From NCBI GenBank assembly GCA_022839625.1, contig JALHJL010000008.1:60301-124300 (forward strand): a stretch of DNA of 64,000 nucleotides, given 5' to 3'. The notes below the pieces were generated by a model, which had not been told where the DNA came from, searched no databases, and worked only from the letters and a program-made list of their open reading frames with translations. The position numbers were made by a program, and so were the translations under genes. Positions within the stretch are counted from its first letter, which is position 1. Each line of letters begins with the position of its first letter. This stretch comes from Phycisphaerales bacterium. GTDB taxonomy: Bacteria; Planctomycetota; Phycisphaerae; UBA1845; Fen-1342. This document shows, piece after piece, positions 1 through 9,056 of this stretch.

Positions 1-770
1 CGGCGCTCTCGGAGTCGTTGCTGGAGAGCGAGCTGTTCGGCCACGAACGCGGGGCCTTTACCGACGCGAAACTGCAGAAGAAGGGCCTGTTCGAGATGGC
101 GGACGGCGGGACGGTGTTCCTCGACGAGGTCGGCGACATGCCGCCGGCGTTGCAGGCGAAGCTGCTCCGCTTTCTGGAGGAGCGCCGCTTCCGGCGGGTG
201 GGCGGCACCAAGGAGATCGCCGTCGACGTGCGCGTGATCGGGGCCACCAACCGCGATCTGGACAAGGCGATCGAGCAGGGCCAGTTCCGGCGCGACCTCA
301 TGTACCGGCTGAACGTCGTCACGATCACGCTGCCGCCGCTGCGGGCCCGCGGGGACGATGTCCGCCTGCTGACGCAGCACTTCGTCGGCCGCTTCGCGCA
401 GGAGTTCAAGAAGCCGGCGGTCACCTTGGCGGAAGACGTTTGGGAGGTGCTGCTGGGCTACGGCTGGCCGGGCAACGTCCGCGAGCTGCGGAACGTCATC
501 GAGCGCGCGGTGCTCCTATCGAAGAACAACTGGATCACGCGGGAGGACATCGTGCTCGGCCGCTCGGAGAGCCAGCCGTGGAGCTGGGACATCGACAACA
601 TGGAGCTTCCGCCGGAAGGGTTCGACTTCAACAAGCTCCGCCGGCTGGAGAGCCATCTGCTCCGGCAAGCACTGGCCCGCACCAACAACAACCAGACCCA
701 GGCGGCCAAGCTGCTGAACCTGTCCCGGGACCGGCTGCGTTACCGGCTGCTCAAGCACGGGCTGCTGTAG
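1..770 (+). CDS. Sigma-54-dependent transcriptional activator, 3' part
   Basis: The reading frame is open from the first bases of the window, so the N-terminal part (receiver or sensor domain and Walker A) lies outside. The visible 255 residues hold the sigma-54 contact loop, here GAFTDA rather than the usual GAFTGA, Walker B (VFLDEVGDM), the arginine-finger stretch [12 protein letters not shown], sensor II (WPGNVREL) and a C-terminal Fis-type helix-turn-helix (about the last 40 residues, [20 protein letters not shown]). Proteins of this family bind upstream enhancers and use ATP to open RNA polymerase-sigma-54 promoters. The Gly-to-Asp change in the loop occurs in some natural activators and does not by itself mean loss of function. 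No partner kinase is visible in the window next to it. The identity of the family is secure; the target is unknown. Confidence 0.93.
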   Translation, partial: ALSESLLESELFGHERGAFTDAKLQKKGLFEMADGGTVFLDEVGDMPPALQAKLLRFLEERRFRRVGGTKEIAVDVRVIGATNRDLDKAIEQGQFRRDLMYRLNVVTITLPPLRARGDDVRLLTQHFVGRFAQEFKKPAVTLAEDVWEVLLGYGWPGNVRELRNVIERAVLLSKNNWITREDIVLGRSESQPWSWDIDNMELPPEGFDFNKLRRLESHLLRQALARTNNNQTQAAKLLNLSRDRLRYRLLKHGLL

Positions 771-820
771 TCGCACCCCGAGCCAGTGGCGCCCCCCCGT
801 ACGGCTTCCCAAGTGAGGGA

Positions 821-1480
821 CTACGGTTGAAAAAGCCGGGCGACGAGCTCAAGCGTGAGCTCGTCCAGACTGGTGATCGTGGACGCCGCCCCGGCGGCTT
901 GCAGGGTCTCCGCCGGGTGCGTGCCGGCCAGCCCGATGACCTTCATGCCGGCGGCGAGCGCGGCCTGCACACCGACCGGAGCATCCTCGACGACCACGCA
1001 ACTGGATGGCGACAGCTCTAACTGCTCCGCTGCGAGGAGGAAGCAATCGGGTGCCGGCTTGCCGACCGCGGTCTCAAAGCCGTGCACCTCGGCCTCGAAG
1101 TAGTTCGCAATCAGCCCGTCGGACAGCACCAGTTCGAGGTTCTCCGGCGGGCCCGAAGTGGCCACCGCCAGTCGGTAGCCCGCTTTTCGCAGCCGTTCGA
1201 GCAGCTCGCGACAGCCGGGCATGAGCGGCACGGCCTGGCTGATCAGCTCGCGGTAGAGCGCTTCCTTTTCCGCATCCAGGCGCTGGACACCGGCATCGGA
1301 GACGCTCTCGCCCCAGATCGCGCGAATAATATCGCGGCTCGGCCGGCCGAAGCTCTCGCGGAAGCGCTCCGCGGAGACGTCGATGCCGTGCTTCCGCGCG
1401 AGGCGGCGCCAACTCTCGTGATGGGCGCGCTCGGAGTCCACGAGCACGCCGTCCATATCGAAGATGATGCCGAATGCCAT
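821..1480 (-). CDS. HAD-superfamily phosphatase, beta-phosphoglucomutase-like
   Basis: A 219-residue complete HAD hydrolase. Motif I is DMDGVLVDS (nucleophile Asp8, acid/base Asp10), followed by a helical cap domain, motif II around VATSGP, the motif III lysine in VGKPAPD, and motif IV VVVEDAPVG. The C1-cap variant and sequence style match the beta-phosphoglucomutase / phosphoglycolate phosphatase-like group that acts on small phosphorylated sugars or glycolate in the cytoplasm. It ends toward the sigma-54 activator gene (convergent, 50 bases between them) and starts about 200 bases before the divergent ABC transporter. The exact substrate cannot be read from the sequence. Confidence 0.9.
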   Translation of the reverse strand: MAFGIIFDMDGVLVDSERAHHESWRRLARKHGIDVSAERFRESFGRPSRDIIRAIWGESVSDAGVQRLDAEKEALYRELISQAVPLMPGCRELLERLRKAGYRLAVATSGPPENLELVLSDGLIANYFEAEVHGFETAVGKPAPDCFLLAAEQLELSPSSCVVVEDAPVGVQAALAAGMKVIGLAGTHPAETLQAAGAASTITSLDELTLELVARLFQP

Positions 1481-1685
1481 GTCTCAGTCCACTCCCCGCC
1501 AGGTCCGCGCAGGTGAGTATAGGCACGGACGGGACAAGATGGTAGCCCAAGCGGGGCACCGTTTCAGATCGGTGGCCGGGCAGGCACAGTGGCGCCCGAG
1601 CGGCGCACCGCGCCCGCCGCACCCTACAAGTTGCTACGCAGCGGCTACATTGTGGCGGCTCCGGCGCCGGTCTACACTGCCCGGC

Positions 1686-2465
1686 ATGAGTGTGGCAGAG
1701 GATGTAGGCGCGCCGTCCTCGACGACCGACGCGGTCGTGGCGGCGCTTGACCTGCGAAAGGTGTACGACACGTCGGGGCAGCCGGTGACGGCCCTGGATG
1801 GCGTGCACCTCGAGGTGCCCGCGGGCCGTTTCGTCGCCATTATGGGTGCCAGCGGGTCGGGCAAGAGCACGCTGCTGCACGTGATCGGCGGACTGACGCC
1901 GGCCACGTCGGGCGTGCTGCGGGTCGAAGGTCATGATCTGTCGGCCATGTCGGACCGGGCGCGGACGATCTTCCGGCGGCGGCGGCTGGGTGTCGTGTTC
2001 CAGGAATACAACCTGCTGCCGACGTTGACGGCGCGCGAGAACATCGCCTTGCCGCTGCTGGTCGACGGGCGATCGCTGGACGCGTGCGCGGCGCGGGTCG
2101 ACGAGCTGCTCGAGCGCGTGCACCTGCGCGCCCGGGCTGATCATCGCCCGGATGCCCTTTCCGGCGGAGAGCAGCAGCGCGTCGCAATCGCACGGGCCTT
2201 GTTGAACGACCCGGCGATCATCCTGGCCGACGAGCCCACCGGGAACCTGGACTCCAAGCAGTCCGCGGAGATCTGGGCGTTGCTGCGGCAGATCGCCACC
2301 GAGCGGGGTAAGACGATCCTGATGGTCACGCACGAGGCCCACGGGGCGGCTTACGCCGACCGCGTCATCGTGCTGAAGGACGGCCGCGTCGTCGGGGAAC
2401 TTGAACCGAAAGGCAGCGGGGATGCGGCATTGGTTGCAACTGGCTACCAGGAACTGGCGGGTTAA
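1686..2465 (+). CDS. ABC transporter ATP-binding protein, LolD/MacB type
   Basis: 259 residues. Walker A is GASGSGKST (residues 54-62), Q-loop VFQEYNLLP, signature LSGGEQQRVAIARAL, Walker B ILADEPTGNLDS and H-loop MVTHEAHG, all intact. The ADEPTGNLDS wording is typical of the MacB/LolD/FtsE group that powers mechanotransmission-type exporters or lipoprotein release rather than import. I start it at the ATG at 1686 because the frame upstream is a shadow without family similarity and because conserved sequence begins about 20 residues later. It overlaps the next gene, an FtsX-type permease, by 44 bases, so the two are surely cotranscribed and form one transporter. Confidence 0.93.
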   Translation: MSVAEDVGAPSSTTDAVVAALDLRKVYDTSGQPVTALDGVHLEVPAGRFVAIMGASGSGKSTLLHVIGGLTPATSGVLRVEGHDLSAMSDRARTIFRRRRLGVVFQEYNLLPTLTARENIALPLLVDGRSLDACAARVDELLERVHLRARADHRPDALSGGEQQRVAIARALLNDPAIILADEPTGNLDSKQSAEIWALLRQIATERGKTILMVTHEAHGAAYADRVIVLKDGRVVGELEPKGSGDAALVATGYQELAG

Positions 2466-5196
2466 GCGGCTTCGCACCGCCGGCGCCATTCTCGCGATCG
2501 CCCTGGGTACCGGGGTGGTCGTCTGGGTGACGTGCTGCTACGAATCGGTCCGCCGGACGATGCTCGCGTGGGCGGCCGGCTACATGGGCCGCAGCCACAT
2601 CACGATCCAATCGCCGCTGGGCAAGTACGACGTGCTGCCCGAGCGGATCATCCCGAAGATCGAGACCGTTCGAGGCGTGAAGCACGTGGCCGCGGTGCTC
2701 ACGCAGCGGCTGCCCTCGGCGGCCGCGCGGCGCGACGCGGCCGGCCGGCCCTGGCCGACCATGTGGGACGTGGACTTCGAGGGCATCGACCTGGCCCGGG
2801 AGTTCGCCGTGCGGCCCGATTGGGTCGAGAAGCTCATCGCCGGCCGCATGTTGACCGACGCCGACAGGTACGCGTGCGTCCTCGAGCAGTCCATCGCCGA
2901 GGAGCAGGGAGTCGGGGTCGGCGACACGCTGTTCGTCTGGGGCAGCGGCATACCCGAGGAGGAGCCAACGGCCCTGGAGATCGTGGGCCTGATACGCCGG
3001 GAGCGGATCGCGCGGTTTCAGAAGGGCGTTGCACTGCTGCGGCTGGCCGTGCTCCAGGAGATCAGCCGCCGCCACGCCTTCGTCAATTCCGTCGACGTGG
3101 TGCTGACGAATCCCGATATGACGACCGTGCCGCAGGTGGCGCGGGAGATTCACGCCCGGGTGCGCGGCGACGTGCCGAATGTGCTCGTACGGAGTGCCGC
3201 CGCCCGGCTCCAGCAGATCGAGATGGCCCAGAACCAGCAGCGCGTCGTGCTGACGCTGTTGAGCTGCGTCGCACTGCTGACCGCGCTCTTCATCATCCTG
3301 AGCACCCTCAGCATGGGGATGATCGAGCGGGTTGCGCAGCTTGGCCTGCTGCGCTGCGTCGGAGTGACCGGCCTCCAGCTTGCGGGCCTTCTGGTCGCCG
3401 AGGTCCTTCCGCTCGGAGTCATCGGGATCGTCCTCGGCATGCCCATCGGCGCCGGGCTGACGCTCCTGAGCGTCTGGATCGTACCGGAATACGTGGGCAC
3501 CTTCGTGCTCAGTTGGTGGGGCATGGGGCTCGCGGCCGCGGCCGGCCTGATTACGACGCTGGCGGCGGCGGCACTGCCGGCGGCGGCGGCCTTGCGCGTT
3601 TCGCCGCTGGAGGCCACGCGGCCGCGCGCCCGGCAGGCCGGTTGGATTCCGCTGGTGGTCAGCCTTGGGCTGGCCGTCCTGATGCTGGCCGGGCAGCACT
3701 ACATTCTCGCGCACTACGTGCAGCGCGATCTGGTCTTCCTCGAGTGGTCGGCGACGGCGGTCGTCCTGCTCTATCTGATCTACGCGTGTGCGGCCCCGCT
3801 GCTCGTGTGGGCGGTCAGCCGGCTGGCCGTGCCGGTCACGGCCGTGGTCGTGCAGGTGTGCACGCGCCTGCTTCAGGACCAGGTCGGGCGTGCCGCGTGG
3901 CGCTCGGCGGGAATCTGCTGCGGGTTGATGGTGGGTCTCTCGCTCATCGTCGGCCTGATCGTGTTCAACAGCAGCTTCCGCAGCGGCTGGCAGTTCCCCA
4001 AGCAGTTTCCGGAGGCGTACATCTGGAGCGACGACCAGCTCGAAGGAGACGTGGCCGCGGTCGTGGCCGGCGTACCCGGCGTGCGCGACTTCACGCTCGC
4101 CAACGCCCCCAATGTGATCGTTGAGGAGAAGCCGCTCCTGATGCCCGAGCACCTCGTGCGGTCGCTGACGTGGTTCCTCGGCATCGACCCGGATTCGTTT
4201 TTCCGGATGTTGAAGCTGGAGTTCGTCGAGGGCGACGAGGAGACCGCCCGCGCGCTGCTCAAGCAGGGCGGCCACGTGCTGATTGCGGCCGACTTTGCCC
4301 GTACGCGCCGCAAGGGCACGCAGGAGATCAAGGACGAGCGCGGGAACGTCGTGGTCAGCAACAAGGTCCAGGTGTGGTTCAACAACCGCTGGACTGTGTT
4401 CACCGTCGCCGGCGTGATCGACTCGCCGGCCCTCGACATCGCCGCCTCGTACTTCCAGGTCCAGAGCGAGTCCTACACCGCGGCGGTGGGTTCGGTGATC
4501 GGGACGAACGACGACCTGAAGCGTCTGTGGCAGGTGGACGGCGCGAAGTTGATCCTGGTCGATTTCGACCTGCCGCCGCTGCCGCCCCCAGGGGATTGGC
4601 CGCCGCCCAAAGGCTCGCCCGCCGCGGCCGGACTGTCGCACATGCACTACAACGAGTCGTTGCCGCTGGAGCGGCGCTGGCAGAACTACCGCGAAACGAA
4701 GGTATTGCAGGACATCTGCTGGCAACTCCGCGCGCAGGCCCGCTACGGGACCGCCCGCGAGCTGAAGGATGAAATCGACGCCGAGTTGTCCCGCATGACC
4801 TATCTGCTGACCGCGGTGCCGGGCGTGGCCTTGCTGGTGGCGGCGATCGGCGTGGCGAATCTGATGACGGCCAACGTGGCCAGCCGGACCAAGCAGCTTG
4901 CGACGTTGCGGGCGGTCGGCGCCACGCGGGGACTCGTGCTGCGGATGGTGATCGGCGAAGCGCTGATCCTCGGTTTGCTGGGCAGTGCCTTGGGTCTCGG
5001 GTTGGGCCTGCACCTGGCCTGGAACGTGACGACGATGACCGAGCGGATGTGGGGGTATGCCCTCGCGCTCGAAGTGCCCTGGAAGCTCGTCGGCGTAGCG
5101 CTGGCGTTGACAGTCGGGCTGTGCATTCTGGCGGCCCTCGCCCCGGCCCGGCACGCGTCGCGAACAAACGTCATCGAGGCCCTCCATGTCGCGTGA
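2422..5196 (+). CDS. ABC transporter permease with duplicated FtsX domains
   Basis: 924 residues from the ATG at 2422, which lies inside the end of the ATPase gene. An N-terminal membrane segment (about residues 15-40) is followed by a MacB-like extracytoplasmic domain, a first FtsX core with several membrane helices (around 280-410), further helices (about 415-520), a second large extracytoplasmic domain, and a C-terminal FtsX core beginning near YLLTAVPGVALLVAAIGVAN with the typical coupling stretch TKQLATLRAVGAT. This duplicated layout belongs to the MacB/LolCE-like permease group with a large periplasmic part. No MacA-type adaptor or outer-membrane channel gene is beside it; the following gene encodes a membrane-anchored TPR protein. 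The transported substrate (lipoprotein, lipid, peptide) cannot be told. Confidence 0.9.
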   Translation: MRHWLQLATRNWRVKRLRTAGAILAIALGTGVVVWVTCCYESVRRTMLAWAAGYMGRSHITIQSPLGKYDVLPERIIPKIETVRGVKHVAAVLTQRLPSAAARRDAAGRPWPTMWDVDFEGIDLAREFAVRPDWVEKLIAGRMLTDADRYACVLEQSIAEEQGVGVGDTLFVWGSGIPEEEPTALEIVGLIRRERIARFQKGVALLRLAVLQEISRRHAFVNSVDVVLTNPDMTTVPQVAREIHARVRGDVPNVLVRSAAARLQQIEMAQNQQRVVLTLLSCVALLTALFIILSTLSMGMIERVAQLGLLRCVGVTGLQLAGLLVAEVLPLGVIGIVLGMPIGAGLTLLSVWIVPEYVGTFVLSWWGMGLAAAAGLITTLAAAALPAAAALRVSPLEATRPRARQAGWIPLVVSLGLAVLMLAGQHYILAHYVQRDLVFLEWSATAVVLLYLIYACAAPLLVWAVSRLAVPVTAVVVQVCTRLLQDQVGRAAWRSAGICCGLMVGLSLIVGLIVFNSSFRSGWQFPKQFPEAYIWSDDQLEGDVAAVVAGVPGVRDFTLANAPNVIVEEKPLLMPEHLVRSLTWFLGIDPDSFFRMLKLEFVEGDEETARALLKQGGHVLIAADFARTRRKGTQEIKDERGNVVVSNKVQVWFNNRWTVFTVAGVIDSPALDIAASYFQVQSESYTAAVGSVIGTNDDLKRLWQVDGAKLILVDFDLPPLPPPGDWPPPKGSPAAAGLSHMHYNESLPLERRWQNYRETKVLQDICWQLRAQARYGTARELKDEIDAELSRMTYLLTAVPGVALLVAAIGVANLMTANVASRTKQLATLRAVGATRGLVLRMVIGEALILGLLGSALGLGLGLHLAWNVTTMTERMWGYALALEVPWKLVGVALALTVGLCILAALAPARHASRTNVIEALHVA

Positions 5197-5238
5197 GGCC
5201 GCGCGGCGACTGGCCGCTCGACCGCAGGCGACGGGCCG

Positions 5239-6396
5239 ATGCTCGGAAACGGCCGCATGAAGCTGCTCGTGACATTCATCGTCGTCTGCGCACTCATGGT
5301 GGGGGTCCTGGCCTGGTATTTCATCTCCATGCCCTCCCCCGCGAAGGTCGCCAGGGCCACTGCGCCGGCCAGGGTCGTCGATCGCGGCGGCCCCGAGCCA
5401 GGCGCGACATCCATTCGCCAATCCGAAGCGGCGTCGGGCGAAACGCCCGGAGACGCAGGCGCCACCAAAGCCGCTCCCCCGTCTGAATCGACGCCAGACC
5501 ACGGGTTGGATTCCGCTCGTCTTGCTCCTTTACCTGACCCCTCCCCGGCAAGGATGGGAGTGAGGCCCAGCGAGCCAGGGGCAGCGCCCGCGCCGGACGA
5601 CGGGCGCGCCGGCCAGCCCTCCGTGGCCTGGCCGAGCGACCCCGCCTTGCGCGAGGCACGGCGTCGTTTCGAACGGGCGCAGGCGGCGCTTCGAGAAGAT
5701 CCCTATCACGCTCGAGCATTGCGCGACAAGGCGGCCGGGGCGGCGGAACTGCGGCTCTGGCCTGAGCTGGCCGCGGCGCTCGCGCGGCTCGTGGAACTGG
5801 ACCCAAACGACTCCGCACTGCGTTTCGAGCGGGCGGCCGCCCTGATTCACCTGCGGCAGTGGGTGGATGCGATCGCCGAGCTGAACGTCGTCGTCGTGCG
5901 GCAGCCGCAGCACGCGAAGGCCTGGTTCGACCTCGCGGTGGCTCACCAGGCGCTGGGACACCTGTCGGACGCGCGGCGCGCGTGGGACCGCGCGATTGAG
6001 CTGGCGCCGAGCGCGGAGGCCCTAGCGCGGCGGGGCGAGGTTCTGCTTGACTTGCAGGAATGGGGCGCCGCGGCGGCCGATTTCGAGGCCGTTCTGCAAG
6101 AGCAGCCCGGCGCGGCGGACGCGACGCTGAATCTGGCGTTGGCACTGGCGAAGCTCGGCCGGCCGGCAGAGGCGCGTCGCCGGCTGCTGACGCTTCTTCG
6201 GGACCAGCCGCGGCACGTGCCGGCCCTGAACCGCCTGGCCGAGTTGGCCTACGCCGCCTGCCGCGACGAAGGCGCAAGCGCCGACGTCTCGTGTGCGGAA
6301 GCAGCCGAGTGGTGTCGCCGCTCTCTGGCGATCGACGCGAAGCAGCCGGAAGTGCAGGCGCTGCTGGCGGAGGCGGCCACTGTGCATGGACCTTGA
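5239..6396 (+). CDS. Membrane-anchored TPR protein
   Basis: 385 residues, 42 bases after the FtsX-type permease and probably in its operon. One membrane helix lies at about residues 8-28 (LLVTFIVVCALMVGVLAW), then a disordered Pro/Ala/Gly-rich linker to about 130, then several tetratricopeptide-like repeats (for example around DPYHARALRDKAAGAAEL and PQHAKAWFDLAVAHQALG) to the C-terminus. The tail should lie in the periplasm or on the outer side of the inner membrane and act as a protein-binding scaffold. The linker DNA carries a short perfect palindrome (CGGGCG-AAA-CGCCCG). An alternative start is the Met at residue 7. No enzymatic motif is seen. Function is not recognised beyond the scaffold role. 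Confidence 0.8.
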   Translation: MLGNGRMKLLVTFIVVCALMVGVLAWYFISMPSPAKVARATAPARVVDRGGPEPGATSIRQSEAASGETPGDAGATKAAPPSESTPDHGLDSARLAPLPDPSPARMGVRPSEPGAAPAPDDGRAGQPSVAWPSDPALREARRRFERAQAALREDPYHARALRDKAAGAAELRLWPELAAALARLVELDPNDSALRFERAAALIHLRQWVDAIAELNVVVVRQPQHAKAWFDLAVAHQALGHLSDARRAWDRAIELAPSAEALARRGEVLLDLQEWGAAAADFEAVLQEQPGAADATLNLALALAKLGRPAEARRRLLTLLRDQPRHVPALNRLAELAYAACRDEGASADVSCAEAAEWCRRSLAIDAKQPEVQALLAEAATVHGP

Positions 6397-6435
6397 GGGC
6401 TGAAGGGGCCGGGGCGGTAGCTCGGCCGTGCCGTC

Positions 6436-7893
6436 CTACTCGCGCGGCAGCCAGTCGATCCACAGCTTGCAATTCGGGAAATCCACCGTGCACGACTTCA
6501 TGTCGCGAAACAGCGGCATGCCGAGCAGAATGTCAGTCTGAATCCCGACGGCGGGACTCAGAATCTCGTCGAGCACGTCCAGCCCGAGCCCGCTGTAGTT
6601 GTCATACTGCCGGCCGGCGATTTCCAGCTTCACACCCGAGCCGAGGGAAATCTTCGGCATCTGGTCGGAGCCGACGCCAATCGCCAAGCCAGGGGCGATC
6701 GTCTGGATTTCGCGGTCGGGGAACAGGCTCTTCAGTCGTGACGGGGCCACCGCCACCGCATCGGCCCCGGTGTCCAGCAGCCCGATGGCCGGTTGGTCCT
6801 CCAGCGTCACGAGCGTCATCAGCTTGGCATCCGACACGACCCGTACATCCAGGGCCGTGCCCGGACCGGGTTCATCGCGCGACGGGGACACGGTCAGTTG
6901 GCCGCCGGTGAAATCCAGCGTCATCCGTGCCTGCCAGAAGAGGCCCGTGCCGAGGACGCCGTCGGCCGCGTTCATCACCGCCCCGCGCACGTCGAACGTA
7001 CGGGTAATGACGCGCCGGCAGCGGATCGTGCCGATCTGCAAGTCATCCACCAGCACCTGCCCCGTCTCCTGCTTGCCCGATACGCCGCGGACCGTGGCCT
7101 TGCCCAGAGACTTCAGGCCGATCTCGTCAGCGACCGCCTGGTCCAAGGCGAGCATGATGCTGCCGCCGGTGTCAACGATCATCCGATACGGCCCGCGCCC
7201 GTTGATGAAGACGTCGCAGCTCGGGAGGTTGAGCATGACCAGCGGCGGCATGGGTGCCGCGCCGGGCTGGACCACCTGGTTCAGCGGGGCCGGGCCCGCA
7301 GCCGCCAGGAAGTCGGCCACTCCCTCGATGGCCTCGGCGACGAAGTTCTCGGGGTATCCGTTACGCGGGTCAGTGAGCTTCTCGGCCTTTCTGAGCAGAC
7401 CGGGCAGCTCCTCCAGCCGGCCCAGCGCGAACCGGGCACCGTAAAGCTGATAGAGGTCCTCCGACGTGTGCGGCGTGAGCATCTCCAGGCGGGCGGCCAG
7501 CTCCGCGGCGTTCGCGGTGCGCCCCCGCGCGAGGCTCTGCTCCAGCGCGACGCGCAGCGCGATCCGGTCGTCTGAGTCCGGGGCGACCTCGGCGATCAGC
7601 TTCTCCGCCTCGGGGATGCGTCCGGCGCGCCACAGCGCCCGCGCAACCATGCCGCGCAGCTCGGGTGCGTCGCGGTGTTTCGCCTGGACATGCCCGGCGA
7701 GCAGCAAGCCCGCCTGCCAGTCGTCAGCCCGCCAGGCCACGTCGAGCCCCTCCCGCAGGGCGGAAATGCTGCCCTCGGCCTGGGCGCGCTCGACGGCCGC
7801 CGCCACCTTCTCTTTCCAGGGGTTTTCCGGCTGCTGACCGGCAGGCCACAGGAACATCATCAGCACCATCAAGAGGGGAGAGGGGAGCATCAT
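6436..7893 (-). CDS. Exported retropepsin-like aspartic protease family protein with two DTG motifs
   Basis: 485 residues with a cleavable-looking signal peptide (MMLPSPLLMVLMMFLWPAG), an N-terminal helical, TPR-like half (about 30-200), then an aspartic protease-like half. Two catalytic-type motifs are present, IVDTGGS (Asp241) and LLDTGAD (Asp374), so a single chain could form a pepsin-like active site without dimerising. Family knowledge: bacterial clan AA proteins of this kind are periplasmic, with mostly unknown substrates. The start ATG overlaps the stop TGA of the upstream alpha/beta hydrolase gene (ATGATG with an internal TGA), which suggests translational coupling. An alternative ATG lies one codon downstream. 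It is convergent with the TPR gene. Confidence 0.82.
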   Translation of the reverse strand: MMLPSPLLMVLMMFLWPAGQQPENPWKEKVAAAVERAQAEGSISALREGLDVAWRADDWQAGLLLAGHVQAKHRDAPELRGMVARALWRAGRIPEAEKLIAEVAPDSDDRIALRVALEQSLARGRTANAAELAARLEMLTPHTSEDLYQLYGARFALGRLEELPGLLRKAEKLTDPRNGYPENFVAEAIEGVADFLAAAGPAPLNQVVQPGAAPMPPLVMLNLPSCDVFINGRGPYRMIVDTGGSIMLALDQAVADEIGLKSLGKATVRGVSGKQETGQVLVDDLQIGTIRCRRVITRTFDVRGAVMNAADGVLGTGLFWQARMTLDFTGGQLTVSPSRDEPGPGTALDVRVVSDAKLMTLVTLEDQPAIGLLDTGADAVAVAPSRLKSLFPDREIQTIAPGLAIGVGSDQMPKISLGSGVKLEIAGRQYDNYSGLGLDVLDEILSPAVGIQTDILLGMPLFRDMKSCTVDFPNCKLWIDWLPRE

Positions 7894-8825
7894 GGTCCTC
7901 GACTTCGGCCGCGCTTGGACGGCCCTTTGGATTTCGACGCGCGCAAGCCGCGAGCTTCGGCTTCCGCAGGGGACGAGTAGTACCGCAGGTTGGTGGGCGA
8001 TATCTGTTTCAACCACCCGGAGTCGTGCTCGTGATACACGTTCCGCTCGATCGAGCCGTAGACCGTCGTCGTGGTCGGCTCGCCGACCTCGGCCTTGAGA
8101 AACTCGACGATCTTCTTCTCCACGTCGGGCACGACGCCGAACATCTCCGTGCCATGGGCCGTGTGCTCCGTGAAGATGTGGACCTGGACGTCTTCGCTCT
8201 GCGCCTGAAGCGTGTAAGGTGCGTCGCGCTCGTCTTCGGTGGCGAGCATGAGGAGCCTGCGGCCGGTGATCTGGCGCACGTCGCCGGCCGAGTCCAGGCC
8301 CATGTAGTCCAGGCCGGGCGACAGGCAGACGACGGCGTCCACGCTGCGGTCCTTGGCCGCGTACTGAAGGGCGAGGCTGCCGCCGACGCTGGCGCCCACG
8401 AGGGCGAAGCGCGCCCGATCGATGCCGGGCTGCTCGACGAGCCAGTCGTACGCACCGCGCAGGTCGTTCTGCATGTCCCGGAACGTGGCCCGGTCGCGGT
8501 TGACGACCGCCTCGCGGGTCTCCGTCGTGGCGCTTTCCCCGTGGCCGCGCAGATCGATCGACAGCACCGCGAACCCCGCCGCATTCAGCGGCCGCACCAG
8601 CGGTACCCATGCAGTGCGGTCGCTGCGGTACATGTGCAGCAGAATCACGATGGGCGCTCCGCCGCGCGGGGTCTGCGCGGGCGGGAAGTAATCGCCGGCG
8701 ATGCGCATGCCGTCCGCCGCCTTGAACCACAGCGGGCGCGGCTCGTCCGCCGCCAGCGGGAGCGCACCGAGGAGGCCCAGCGCCGCCAGGGCAACGACGA
8801 TCCGGCGGGTTATGGACGGGGCCAT
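7890..8825 (-). CDS. Exported alpha/beta hydrolase (dienelactone hydrolase / S33-like)
   Basis: 311 residues starting at ATG 8825 with a GGAGG ribosome-binding site; a signal peptide covers about residues 1-26. The nucleophile elbow is VGASVGGS (Ser146), with probable acid Asp198 (LATEDERDA) and His224 (TAHGTEMF). The oxyanion region is ILLHMYRSD. The enzyme should hydrolyse an ester or amide in the periplasm; the substrate is unknown. The C-terminal tail is strongly basic (SKSKGPSKRGRS). It is followed with overlapping stop/start codons by the two-DTG aspartic protease-like gene, suggesting a joint degradative role. A TACAAT-like -10 box on the minus strand at 8862-8867 could start the transcript about 30 bases before the ATG, although no good -35 is visible. 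Confidence 0.87.
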   Translation of the reverse strand: MAPSITRRIVVALAALGLLGALPLAADEPRPLWFKAADGMRIAGDYFPPAQTPRGGAPIVILLHMYRSDRTAWVPLVRPLNAAGFAVLSIDLRGHGESATTETREAVVNRDRATFRDMQNDLRGAYDWLVEQPGIDRARFALVGASVGGSLALQYAAKDRSVDAVVCLSPGLDYMGLDSAGDVRQITGRRLLMLATEDERDAPYTLQAQSEDVQVHIFTEHTAHGTEMFGVVPDVEKKIVEFLKAEVGEPTTTTVYGSIERNVYHEHDSGWLKQISPTNLRYYSSPAEAEARGLRASKSKGPSKRGRSRGP

Positions 8826-9056
8826 ACAAGACCCTCCTGTGCGTCGAAACAGGCGAACGGGATTGTACTGCGGCCTGAGTCGGGACGGCCAGTGCCGCGG
8901 GCGGCGTCCGGCTGACTCAGGCGCCCGGGCGAGGCGGCGTCGCGGCCCGGCGCTGTTCCCCAACCGCAGCCCTCCGCCGTGCAATTCTCCGCGGGCTCGC
9001 GCGCGACTCGCGGCGGGCATGAATCGAGTATACTCCTACCGGACCTGGATGGACCT

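Noticed and set aside
2365..5502. 1045-codon open frame on the minus strand opposite the FtsX permease gene
   Set aside because: GC-rich shadow; the product is His/Arg/Gln-rich with no domain, while the plus frame gives a clear permease.
7894..8829. Upstream extension of the aspartic protease frame
   Set aside because: Overlaps the hydrolase gene in another frame; no similarity and no ribosome-binding site; the ATGA junction explains the start.
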